Below are positions 1 through 6,088 of a stretch of 6,338 nucleotides of DNA, piece by piece (positions within the stretch are counted from its first letter, which is position 1; every line of letters starts with the position of its first letter). The notes beneath the pieces were generated by a model. It saw only the letters and a program-made list of their open reading frames with translations, was not told the DNA's origin and did not search any database. This DNA is from Methanobrevibacter sp. (lineage in GTDB: Archaea > Methanobacteriota > Methanobacteria > Methanobacteriales > Methanobacteriaceae), in assembly GCA_016291275.1 (NCBI GenBank), contig JAEEWY010000087.1, forward strand, positions 1 through 6,338, written 5' to 3'. The position numbers were made by a program, and so were the translations under genes.

Positions 1-42
1 TTTATATATTCCTAATAATAGAGTATAATTGAAATCTTATGA

Positions 43-50
43 TTTATATT
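43..50 (+). promoter_or_regulatory. Candidate TATA box of hisG
   Basis: TTTATATT lies about 55 bases before the hisG ATG. An archaeal start site about 25-27 bases downstream would give a leader of roughly 30 nt. A second TATA-like string, TTTATATA at 1-8, sits at the window edge and is an alternative. In a spacer this AT-rich such strings occur by chance, so the call is tentative. Confidence 0.3.
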
Positions 51-104
51 TATTTTTTAAAATAAAGTTAATTTTAATTCTTATTGATTTTTTTAGTTGA
101 TATT

Positions 105-1091
105 ATGGTGGAAATAACAATTGGATTGCCTAAAGGCAGTTTAAACAATGTAAACAGAGGAAATACCCATCAATTATTTGTAGATGCAGGTTATGAAGTA
201 AGAGGGTATGACCCTGGAAATGAATCTTATGAAATTGATATTCTTAATGATGAAGAGATAAGTGCCTTTTTGACTCGTCCTCAAAGTACTCCTGTAGAAT
301 TGAACAGGGGTATGGTGGATATAGCTATTGTTGGAGAGGACTGGGTTTTGGAAGAGTCTGTTTTAAGTGAAAATGATATTGTTAAGATAGGGGACTTGAC
401 CTATGGCCAAACCCGTTTGATTGTAGCTGTTCCTAAGGAATCTCCTTATGATGACTTGTCCCAATTCTTCAGGGAAAACAAGGACAGAGACACTCCAATC
501 TTATGCTTTACAGAATATCCTAACTTAACCAGAAAGCACATCATGGAAAATGAGGCATATCAGGAAATCTATGGTGATGCAAGCCCATATGTGCAAGTGA
601 GAGGATTAAGGGATGGAGACAATAAGAAGGTTCAGGTCATCAATTCTGACGGTGCTACTGAAGTTTACATTGCTAAAGGAGCAGACTTGATTGTAGATAA
701 CACTCAAACAGGAAGCAGCTTAAGAAAAGCGGGTCTTAAGGAGCTTGAAACCATCTTGCATTCTTCAGCAGGATTATATGCGGGAATAAGCTGTGATGAA
801 GAAAAGATGGCAAAGGCAAGGATGATTTATGAACAGTTATTGGGTGCTGTAACTGCAAGGAAATACTTTGATGTAAAATTCAATATTGCAAACGAATCCA
901 TTGAAAAGGTTTCAAATTATTTGGTTGAAAACAAGTTCTGCAGTGCAGAGCCAACTGTCAATCAAGGGTCAAGCTTTTCACAGATCAATGTCTTGATTCC
1001 TAAAGAGCATTTTCCTGAAATGTTGGATGGAATAAGAGCATTAGGTGCTTCTTCAATTATAAGAAGTGATGTAAAGCAATATGTGATTTAA
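105..1091 (+). CDS. hisG: ATP phosphoribosyltransferase, long form (HisG)
   Basis: Catalyses the first step of histidine biosynthesis: ATP + PRPP gives N1-(5-phosphoribosyl)-ATP and PPi, in the cytosol. Visible HisG signatures are GLPKGS (7-12), RGMVDIAIVGEDWV (68-81), YPNLTRK (138-144) and the PRPP loop GATEV...GADLIVDNTQTGSSL (183-206). Residues about 252-328 match the C-terminal regulatory domain (PTV...INVLIP...GASSI), so this is the long form that is feedback-inhibited by histidine and needs no HisZ partner. At 328 aa it exceeds the usual 285-300; extra residues lie around 145-177 between the YPNLTRK and PRPP segments. The start is the ATG at 105, preceded by TTGAT with 3 bases before the ATG, a weak form of the GTGAT site seen before pyrF; an in-frame TTG at 84 would add seven hydrophobic residues and has no such site. 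It appears to be a single gene with its own terminator, not part of a his operon here. Confidence 0.95.
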   Translation: MVEITIGLPKGSLNNVNRGNTHQLFVDAGYEVRGYDPGNESYEIDILNDEEISAFLTRPQSTPVELNRGMVDIAIVGEDWVLEESVLSENDIVKIGDLTYGQTRLIVAVPKESPYDDLSQFFRENKDRDTPILCFTEYPNLTRKHIMENEAYQEIYGDASPYVQVRGLRDGDNKKVQVINSDGATEVYIAKGADLIVDNTQTGSSLRKAGLKELETILHSSAGLYAGISCDEEKMAKARMIYEQLLGAVTARKYFDVKFNIANESIEKVSNYLVENKFCSAEPTVNQGSSFSQINVLIPKEHFPEMLDGIRALGASSIIRSDVKQYVI

Positions 1092-1093
1092 TT

Positions 1094-1122
1094 GATTTGG
1101 ATTTATTTCCAAATCTTTTTTT
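1094..1122 (+). terminator. Hairpin plus T-tract terminator of hisG
   Basis: GATTTGGA (1094-1101) pairs perfectly with TCCAAATC (1108-1115) around a 6-nt loop and is followed at once by a run of seven T, three bases after the hisG stop. Further T-rich sequence follows, including TTTATCTTATTTTT directly repeated at 1132-1145 and 1152-1165. Archaeal polymerase stops at U-tracts, so this stretch is likely the hisG 3' end. Confidence 0.7.
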
Positions 1123-1223
1123 CTTTTTTATTTTATCTTATTTTTATCTAATTTATCTTATTTTTCTTTTTTTAATCATTTTATGCTCCAATAGCTTTTT
1201 TTCTTCTAAATTAATTTAATTAG

Positions 1224-1406
1224 TCATTATAAATTAAGAATTATGCATTAAAAACATGATAATTATATTTAATTTATAATGATTTTTAATAAAAAAACAA
1301 TATCTTTTTATATAATAAGGTATAAATCACTTAATAATAATGTTAAATTATGATAAATCATTATAATTTATTCGAATTTATCATTATGATTCTTAATTTA
1401 TAATGA
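1224..1406. repeat. Inverted-repeat cluster with five TCATTAT cores
   Basis: TCATTATAAATTAAGAAT at 1224-1241 is the exact reverse complement of 1389-1406; the match continues to 20 of 21 positions inward. Between and within these ends the core TCATTAT recurs: plus-strand copies at 1224-1230, 1358-1364 and 1381-1387, minus-strand copies at 1276-1282 and 1400-1406. The 14-base string TTAATTTATAATGA is identical at 1269-1282 and 1393-1406. TGATAAAT (1351-1358) also pairs with ATTTATCA (1376-1383). The cluster lies just before the wHTH-CBS regulator, so it may be a multi-site operator; a 183-bp non-autonomous inverted-repeat element is the alternative. The repeats are seen directly; the role is inferred. 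Confidence 0.6.
1307..1314 (+). promoter_or_regulatory. Candidate TATA box of the wHTH-CBS gene
   Basis: TTTATATA inside the T-rich stretch 1305-1316 is the best TATA-like string in this spacer. It predicts a start near 1338 and a leader of about 150 nt that would include three of the TCATTAT cores. A second candidate, CTTATATT at 1463-1470, is too close to the SD at 1480 for a normal leader. Both are weak in such AT-rich DNA. Confidence 0.35.
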
Positions 1407-1479
1407 TATTTTCAAAATCGGACTGTTAATTTAAGTTGGTTAAGTGTTTTATTTGCAAAATGCTTATATTTTTACATTT

Positions 1480-1484
1480 AGGTG
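1480..1484 (+). promoter_or_regulatory. Ribosome binding site that fixes the regulator start
   Basis: AGGTG, complementary to the archaeal 16S 3' end, lies 6 nt before ATG 1491. The in-frame GTG at 1482 is part of this site, so it should not be taken as the start codon. Confidence 0.8.
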
Positions 1485-1490
1485 TCTAAA

Positions 1491-2414
1491 ATGTTGACTT
1501 CTGTACAAAAGGAAATTTTACAGACTTTAATTAATTTGTATCAAAATTCAGATGGCAAGTCCATTAAGGGTGAAGACATTGCTGAAGTGATGAACAGAAA
1601 CCCAGGAACCATTAGAAATCAGATGCAATCCCTTAGAAGCTTAAGTCTTGTAAAGGGAGTGCCAGGACCTCGTGGTGGCTATAAGCCTACTATTGAAGCA
1701 TACCATACATTAAACATTTCAGTTTCAGACAGCAATGCTAAAGTTCCTGTCTATAAGGAAAACAAAAAGTTAGAGGATGTTTCAGTAGCTAAGATTGAGT
1801 TTACAAGCGTACCTCATCCTGGTGAATGTGAAGCGGTCATTAAGGTTTTAGGAAGCATTAAGGATTTGCATGTAGGAGATATCATTCGTGTAGGACCTAC
1901 CCCTGTAAATAATCTTGGTGTTATTGGTGAAATCGTAGGAAGGGACGATATGGACAATATCCTTCTCTTGGATATCAGCACTATAAGAAGCATTCCTAAA
2001 AACTCTGTTTATGAGATAGCTACATTGGATTTGATCTATCTAAAACCGGGAGATTCAATTAAGGATGCTGCATGTTTGCTTTCAAAAAACAATATCGATG
2101 GAGCGCCAGTAATTACCGAAGGTGTAGCTATTGGTATGGTTTCATTGGTGGATATTGTAAAGGCATTGGCTGAAGGAAAGGAAAATGAAGACGTTAGGGA
2201 TATAATGTCCAAGCGCTTGTTCTTCATTGATAAGGATACAAAGATAGCCACTGCTGTTTACAAGATGTATAAGTTTGGAATAAGCAGATTGATAGTAGTT
2301 GATGATGACTACACTCCAATCGGTGTTGTTACCCGTACTGACTTGATTGAAAAGATCACAAATCTAAACAATTTCCCATTGTTGAATGATAACGATTTGG
2401 AAGATGAGATTTAA
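1491..2414 (+). CDS. wHTH transcriptional regulator with C-terminal CBS pair
   Basis: Probable DNA-binding regulator that senses a small ligand. Residues 1-66 form a winged helix, with helices around 4-18 and 27-52, recognition segment NPGTIRNQMQSL (37-48) and a wing PGPRGGYKPT (58-67), resembling the HrcA-type wHTH of archaeal regulators. Residues about 95-175 make a beta-rich central domain (VGDIIRVGPTPVNNLGVIGEIVGRDD) that I cannot name. Residues about 178-290 are two CBS motifs: DAACLLSKNNIDGAPV...GMVSLVDIVKAL and DIMSK...AVYKMYKFGISRLIVVDDDYTPIGVVTRTDLIEKI. CBS pairs usually bind adenosyl ligands such as AMP, ATP or SAM. The acidic tail is short. The architecture fits COG2524-like predicted regulators in methanogens. 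The ligand and target genes are unknown; the repeat cluster upstream suggests autoregulation. Confidence 0.85.
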   Translation: MLTSVQKEILQTLINLYQNSDGKSIKGEDIAEVMNRNPGTIRNQMQSLRSLSLVKGVPGPRGGYKPTIEAYHTLNISVSDSNAKVPVYKENKKLEDVSVAKIEFTSVPHPGECEAVIKVLGSIKDLHVGDIIRVGPTPVNNLGVIGEIVGRDDMDNILLLDISTIRSIPKNSVYEIATLDLIYLKPGDSIKDAACLLSKNNIDGAPVITEGVAIGMVSLVDIVKALAEGKENEDVRDIMSKRLFFIDKDTKIATAVYKMYKFGISRLIVVDDDYTPIGVVTRTDLIEKITNLNNFPLLNDNDLEDEI

Positions 2415-2427
2415 GTTTAGCATCTAT

Positions 2428-2490
2428 TAGAAGAATTTTATTCTATTTTTTATTTCTTCTATTTATTTTATTTTTTAAAATTTTTTATTA
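2428..2490 (+). terminator. Hairpin plus T-rich terminator of the regulator gene
   Basis: TAGAAGAA (2428-2435) pairs perfectly with TTCTTCTA (2454-2461) across an 18-nt T-rich loop, 13 bases past the stop codon. T-runs follow at 2471-2476 and 2481-2486. The long loop makes the hairpin weak, but the U-tracts alone could stop an archaeal polymerase. The following gene may therefore have its own promoter in 2462-2525, where TTTTTTAAAA (2471-2480) is a poor TATA candidate. Confidence 0.5.
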
Positions 2491-2525
2491 TTATTTCATT
2501 ATTTTAGTTTTTAAGTGTGGATTAT

Positions 2526-3461
2526 ATGAAAGTTGATCAATTGAAATTAAAAAAGGAAATGACTGTTAGCGAACTGATTGAACAGTTTGACAAATCAGGC
2601 GTTTTAGGAGCTGGAAGAGTTGCAAGAGCTTCTAATTTGCTTGTTGACATGATTAATGATGATGATATGGACATCTTCATGAGTTTAGGAGGTCCATTGG
2701 TTCCTGGTGGAATGCGTAATATCGTTGCTGATTTAATCAGGGAAAAAAGAATCAAGGTATTGATGACAAGTGGGGCTAATGTCACTCACGATCTTCTCGA
2801 AGCCTTTGGAGGCAGGCATTATAGGGACCTTGGAACCAATGATGAAGAGCTTAATGATGCTGGAATAGGCAGAATTGCTGATGTTTACACTCAAGGGGAA
2901 GACTTTGAACTATTTGAAAGTGAGATAACCAAGATATTTGAAATCATCAGCGAAAAGTTGGATAATGATGAGGATAAAGGAATAATTTCCATTCAAAGGC
3001 TTTTAAAGGAAGTTGGTCTTTTGATTGATGATGATAATTCAATCCTAAGGCAAGCTGCATTGAATGATGTTTCAATCTTTGCCCCAGGACTTATTGACAG
3101 CATGTTCGGTCTTCAGTTATGGATGTTTACACAAGACCACACTCTCGTAGTGGATGCAGTGGGAGACATGCATTACTTGTCAGACCTTGTATTTGAGTCT
3201 GAAAAGATTGGTGCTGTAATGTTAGGTGGAGGTCTTCCAAAGCATTATACCCTTGCTTCAAACCTTTTGAAAGGAGGAATAGATGCAGGTCTTCAAATAA
3301 CTATGGACAGGCCTGAAACCGGTAGTTTAAGCGGTGCTCCTTTAGAAGAGGCAAAATCATGGTCCAAGGCAAAGCATGGATCAAATTTAGTCACTGTCAT
3401 TGGTGATGTGACTATCATTTTCCCATTGATAGTGGCTGATGCATTGAATAGAATCGATTAA
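2526..3461 (+). CDS. dys: Deoxyhypusine synthase
   Basis: Cytosolic NAD-dependent enzyme that transfers a 4-aminobutyl group, classically from spermidine, to one lysine of translation factor aIF5A, giving deoxyhypusine. Family signatures run the full 311 aa: LGGPLVPGGMRNIVADLI (54-71), TSGANVTHDLLEAFGGRHY (81-99), GIGRIADVY (113-121), APGLIDSMFGLQLWMF (186-201), LGGGLPKHY (233-241) and GSLSGAPLEEAKSWSKAK (266-283). K281, two residues after W279, aligns with human catalytic K329; H240 aligns with H288 and E275 with E323. By motif alignment human D243 and D316, which help hold spermidine, correspond to L196 and L268. The ATG at 2526 is preferred because GTGGATTAT precedes it with the same spacing as pyrF; the in-frame GTG at 2517 is probably part of that site. 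A paralogous DHS-like protein remains possible. Confidence 0.92.
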   Translation: MKVDQLKLKKEMTVSELIEQFDKSGVLGAGRVARASNLLVDMINDDDMDIFMSLGGPLVPGGMRNIVADLIREKRIKVLMTSGANVTHDLLEAFGGRHYRDLGTNDEELNDAGIGRIADVYTQGEDFELFESEITKIFEIISEKLDNDEDKGIISIQRLLKEVGLLIDDDNSILRQAALNDVSIFAPGLIDSMFGLQLWMFTQDHTLVVDAVGDMHYLSDLVFESEKIGAVMLGGGLPKHYTLASNLLKGGIDAGLQITMDRPETGSLSGAPLEEAKSWSKAKHGSNLVTVIGDVTIIFPLIVADALNRID

Positions 3462-3499
3462 GTTTATGGTGAAAACTTAATCTCTTTTTTCTTTTTTTT
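3456..3499 (+). terminator. Hairpin terminator overlapping the deoxyhypusine synthase stop codon
   Basis: GATTAAGTTT (3456-3465) pairs perfectly with AAACTTAATC (3473-3482): a 10-bp stem with a 7-nt loop, followed by two T-runs up to 3499. The TAA stop (3459-3461) lies inside the left arm. It is the strongest hairpin in the window. The converging minus-strand transcript would read the same stem but without a following T-run. Confidence 0.8.
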
Positions 3500-3542
3500 A
3501 TTAATTATTGATTATTATTTAATTTATTTTGTTTTTCTATTT

Positions 3543-4082
3543 TTATAAGATGTATTTTTCAAAGAATACTCTAGCTATTTCATAGGCTATTTCAAAGCAT
3601 AAGAAATAGATAAAGCTCCAAATGTTCAATAATCCAATTAAAACAAGCAATAGAATCACTACTTTTAATGCAAACCTATAATCGAAGAAATACTCTAGAA
3701 ACTTGCTTTTTGAATAGATTTTCTCATTGTCATTTCCTATCTCATCGATTATTGCTCCAATCATGCAGATTATAATTGTGATAATGGAAATATATGTGAA
3801 AGATTGCAATCCAAGAAATAGGAATGCTATTATGAATGAAGCCATTGTTGCGATATGATGAATTCCATCAACCTTTAAAGCCAAGATATTTCCGATAAGA
3901 ATTGCTATGAAGATGCAGGCTGCATCCAAATCGATTGAGCATGCATATGCTGTAAAGAGTCCACAGACTATTCCAAGAACAATAGCTATTGCCTTATTTG
4001 ACTTTTCATCATACTCATCATCTGAAAGCTTCATAAAGAAGCCAGAAAAGAAATAGGATAAAGCTAAACTAATATTAAACAA
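3543..4082 (-). CDS. Uncharacterised multi-pass membrane protein
   Basis: I do not recognise this 179-aa family. It is strongly hydrophobic, with probable membrane segments near 3-17, 31-49, 52-69, 79-95, 97-113 and 138-161, and possibly 155-172, so about five to seven. Polar residues cluster between them: DDEYDEKSNK (21-30), KVDGIHH (70-76) and DEIGNDNEK (113-121). The D72/H75/H76 and D113/E114/D118 groups could be functional or metal-binding, but that is a guess. The start is TTG at 4082, supported by an AAGGTG ribosome binding site 5 nt upstream; the first ATG is 17 codons further in, inside a hydrophobic segment. It begins 48 bp after the pyrF stop on the same strand and is probably co-transcribed with it. 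No signal peptide cleavage site is evident. Confidence 0.8.
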   Translation of the reverse strand: MFNISLALSYFFSGFFMKLSDDEYDEKSNKAIAIVLGIVCGLFTAYACSIDLDAACIFIAILIGNILALKVDGIHHIATMASFIIAFLFLGLQSFTYISIITIIICMIGAIIDEIGNDNEKIYSKSKFLEYFFDYRFALKVVILLLVLIGLLNIWSFIYFLCFEIAYEIARVFFEKYIL

Positions 4083-4087
4083 ATTTA

Positions 4088-4093
4088 CACCTT
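4088..4093 (-). promoter_or_regulatory. Ribosome binding site supporting a TTG start
   Basis: Read on the minus strand this is AAGGTG, 5 nt before TTG 4082-4080. It is the clearest reason to accept the non-ATG start of the membrane protein. Confidence 0.75.
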
Positions 4094-4130
4094 TTTAATA
4101 CTGAAAAAATGAAATAGAATTAAGTTATAA

Positions 4131-4778
4131 TTATTGGATTGAATCAACAATGTCTTTAGTTGCCTTTTGAGGGTCTTCTGCATTGTAAATGGATCTTCCA
4201 ATGATCAATGCATTGGAGTATTTCAATGTTTCCCTTGGGTCTCCACCTTGTGTTCCTACACCTGGAGAAATCATGAATGCATCTTTTCCAACGATATCCC
4301 TTATTTCGGATAATCTTTCAGGTCTTGTAGATGGTGCTACATAGTTTGTGATTCCCATTTCAACACCCATTCTTGCTATTTCATCTGCATTTGGCTGGAG
4401 GAACTTGATTGCTCCTGGATGGGACATTTCAGTTAAGAGGAACACTTCCCCTCCATGGTCTTCTGCAGATGTCTTGCATGCATCTACACTGTCTGAACCT
4501 ACAAATCCATGGCAGATTATTGCATCTGCACCGGCATCAAAGGTTTGGTTAGCTATCTTTTCATTGGTTGCTGGAATGTCTGCAACCTTGTAGTCACAAA
4601 TAACCTTATAATCGAAGTTATCCTTAAAGAATCCAATAGTTGAAAGTCCTTCAGCAAGGGTCAATGGATATCCGATCTTTATTGTGTCAATGTACTCGTT
4701 GATTGATTCACAAACTCTTTCTGCTTCCTTTAAATCCATTAAATCCATTGCAAGAATAATATTGTTTTTCACATCCAT
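4131..4778 (-). CDS. pyrF: Orotidine-5'-phosphate decarboxylase
   Basis: Decarboxylates OMP to UMP, the last step of de novo pyrimidine synthesis, as a cytosolic TIM-barrel dimer. Numbering from the upstream ATG (4793), the active-site residues are D17, K39, D67, K69, D72 (motif DYKVADIPATN, 67-77), T76, S124 (in TEMSHPGA), the phosphate loop PGVGTQGGD (177-185) with Q182, and R200 (GRS). Each equals the known Methanothermobacter OMPDC residue number minus three, so this is a close, intact orthologue. The ATG at 4778 (MDVKNN, 215 aa) is preferred because GTGATTAT stands directly before it; the ATG at 4793 (220 aa) has GTGA only 2 nt away, too close for initiation. It heads a probable operon with the membrane protein gene downstream and is divergent from the glycerophosphotransferase gene. 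Confidence 0.95.
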   Translation of the reverse strand: MDVKNNIILAMDLMDLKEAERVCESINEYIDTIKIGYPLTLAEGLSTIGFFKDNFDYKVICDYKVADIPATNEKIANQTFDAGADAIICHGFVGSDSVDACKTSAEDHGGEVFLLTEMSHPGAIKFLQPNADEIARMGVEMGITNYVAPSTRPERLSEIRDIVGKDAFMISPGVGTQGGDPRETLKYSNALIIGRSIYNAEDPQKATKDIVDSIQ

Positions 4779-4857
4779 ATAATCACATTCCATTTCACAT
4801 TTTTTATTCTATTACTATTTTGTATTTAATTTGTTTTAATGTTTTTTATTAAAATTA

Positions 4858-4870
4858 AAAAAATATAAAA
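4858..4870 (-). promoter_or_regulatory. Candidate TATA box of the pyrF operon
   Basis: On the minus strand this reads TTTTATATTTTTT, an archaeal TATA-like string about 85 bases before the preferred pyrF start. Together with 4885-4893 it makes a compact divergent promoter. The AT-rich background keeps confidence low. Confidence 0.35.
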
Positions 4871-4884
4871 GTATATTAAACTAA

Positions 4885-4893
4885 TTTTATAAA
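4885..4893 (+). promoter_or_regulatory. Candidate TATA box of the glycerophosphotransferase gene
   Basis: TTTTATAAA lies about 75 bases before the GTG start and would place transcription start near 4915. It is only about 15 bp from the candidate pyrF TATA on the other strand, so the two promoters may interfere or be co-regulated. Confidence 0.35.
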
Positions 4894-4951
4894 TTATTAT
4901 TAAATAGGATTAATTCACAAATTCTTATTTATTATTATAAATGGCTTCAAT

Positions 4952-4956
4952 GAGGT
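4952..4956 (+). promoter_or_regulatory. Ribosome binding site supporting a GTG start
   Basis: GAGGT lies 7 nt before GTG 4964. No ATG, GTG or TTG occurs in frame between the upstream stop at 4901-4903 and 4964, so this site settles the start. Confidence 0.65.
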
Positions 4957-4963
4957 TTTTAAA

Positions 4964-6088
4964 GTGTATGCAAAACATAAGATATATGCAGCAATATTCA
5001 ATATTCTTAGGAAATTTCCACAAAAGAATAATAAGATAACTCTTTTAACAAACAAGAACCACTCATTTGAAGCTAATTTAGAGTATATTGCAAAGGAGCT
5101 TGACAATAGGAACAATTCTGGAAAGAATTATGAATACAAGTTCATTCCTAAGGATTCCTTGTCATTTGCCAATATCCGTGACTTTGCAAGTTCAAAATAC
5201 GTATTTTTAGTTGACAATTTCTTCCCGCTTGCATTCATGAATGTGGAAGGCATGAAATGGGTGCAATTATGGCATGGAACAGGGCTTTTCAAGAAATTCG
5301 GCTATGACCTCTTAAATGATGAGGATAAGAAGATCATGGAGATGTTTGCTCCTAAGATTGATTTGGTCTCTGTAAGCAGTGAAAATGTAGCGGATATCTA
5401 TGCCCGCAACTTCTATGTTGACAAGTCAAAGGTCAAACCATTTGGAGTTCCACGTAATGACTTTTATAATGAGGAACACTTGTCTGATGCTTATTTGTCC
5501 AACTTAAGGGAATCATTTGAAAAGGATTATCCACAGCTTAATGGTAAGAAACTGGTTCTTTATGCTCCTACATTTAGGGAAGACCCTAAAAACAATGCTG
5601 TCTTTGAATACTTTGATATAGAAAAGTTCCTTGATGAATTAGGTGATGAATATGCTTTAGCAATTCGATTGCATCCTAATTATAAAAGATACTGTAATGA
5701 AGAGCACAATATTGATTTGGATGAATTGACAAGCAAGTATGATATAATCAACTTTACAGGATTCAAGGATGAACAGAAGCTTCTGCTTTTAGCTGACATT
5801 TTAGTGGCTGACTATTCTTCAATCATGGTGGATTACACTATCTTGGAAAAGCCTGCTATACTATTTGATTATGACTTAGATGATTATCTTTACAAGGAAC
5901 GTGGATTCTACTTTGATTATGCGGAAATGGTTCCAGGAAAGATAGTTTACAATATTGATGAATTGATTGAAGCAATCAAGGAAGAGGACTTCAGATTGGA
6001 GAAGATGGAAGAGTTCTTGAAATTGCAATTCGGTGAATTTAAGCCAAATTCATCTAAGCTTATTTTAGACTACATTTTAGAGGATTAG
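4964..6088 (+). CDS. CDP-glycerol glycerophosphotransferase family protein (TagF/TarF-like)
   Basis: Family members transfer glycerol-phosphate (or ribitol-phosphate) from a CDP-alditol to a membrane-linked acceptor, building teichoic-acid-like polymers at the inner face of the membrane. The 374 aa carry the full Glyphos_transf motif series: VQLWHGTGLFKKFG (100-113), FGVPRNDF (160-167), VLYAPTFRED (198-207), AIRLHPN (233-239), VADYSSIMVDYTILEKPAILFDYD (281-304) and ERGFYFDYAEMVPG (312-325). H104 and H237 correspond to the two histidines known to be essential in bacterial TagF. There is no signal peptide or clear membrane span; the N-terminus (IYAAIFNILRKFPQK) is amphipathic and basic and may contact the membrane. 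It lacks the extra N-terminal region of full TagF, so it resembles single-domain TarB/TarF enzymes. The real donor and acceptor in an archaeon are unknown. It stands alone, divergent from pyrF. Confidence 0.88.
   Translation: MYAKHKIYAAIFNILRKFPQKNNKITLLTNKNHSFEANLEYIAKELDNRNNSGKNYEYKFIPKDSLSFANIRDFASSKYVFLVDNFFPLAFMNVEGMKWVQLWHGTGLFKKFGYDLLNDEDKKIMEMFAPKIDLVSVSSENVADIYARNFYVDKSKVKPFGVPRNDFYNEEHLSDAYLSNLRESFEKDYPQLNGKKLVLYAPTFREDPKNNAVFEYFDIEKFLDELGDEYALAIRLHPNYKRYCNEEHNIDLDELTSKYDIINFTGFKDEQKLLLLADILVADYSSIMVDYTILEKPAILFDYDLDDYLYKERGFYFDYAEMVPGKIVYNIDELIEAIKEEDFRLEKMEEFLKLQFGEFKPNSSKLILDYILED

Noticed and set aside
84..104. TTG at 84 as the hisG start
   Set aside because: It would add MIFLVDI, not part of HisG, and lacks the short-spaced TTGAT site found before ATG 105.
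1224..1406. CRISPR array
   Set aside because: Repeats are short, in both orientations and irregularly spaced, without uniform spacers.
1092..1490. A structured RNA, riboswitch or small gene in the hisG-regulator spacer
   Set aside because: No tRNA, GC-rich stem set or open frame beyond a few codons is visible; only T-rich terminator sequence and the AT-rich repeat cluster.
2036..2251. 71-codon minus-strand open frame inside the regulator's CBS region
   Set aside because: It is a shadow of the conserved CBS coding frame and has no family features.
2537..2785. 82-codon minus-strand open frame inside the deoxyhypusine synthase gene
   Set aside because: It is antisense to conserved enzyme motifs and shows no sign of being translated.
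4348..4593. 81-codon plus-strand open frame inside pyrF
   Set aside because: It is antisense to strongly conserved OMPDC catalytic sequence and has no ribosome binding site or recognisable motif.
4941..5040. ATG at 4941 as a start for the glycerophosphotransferase
   Set aside because: It is out of frame with the conserved protein and its frame ends after about 34 codons. The true frame has GTG 4964 with GAGGT upstream. A frameshift joining them is not needed.
4915..5115. 66-codon hydrophobic minus-strand open frame overlapping the glycerophosphotransferase start
   Set aside because: The hydrophobicity arises from antisense reading of lysine- and asparagine-rich codons; it covers the SD and start of a real gene.
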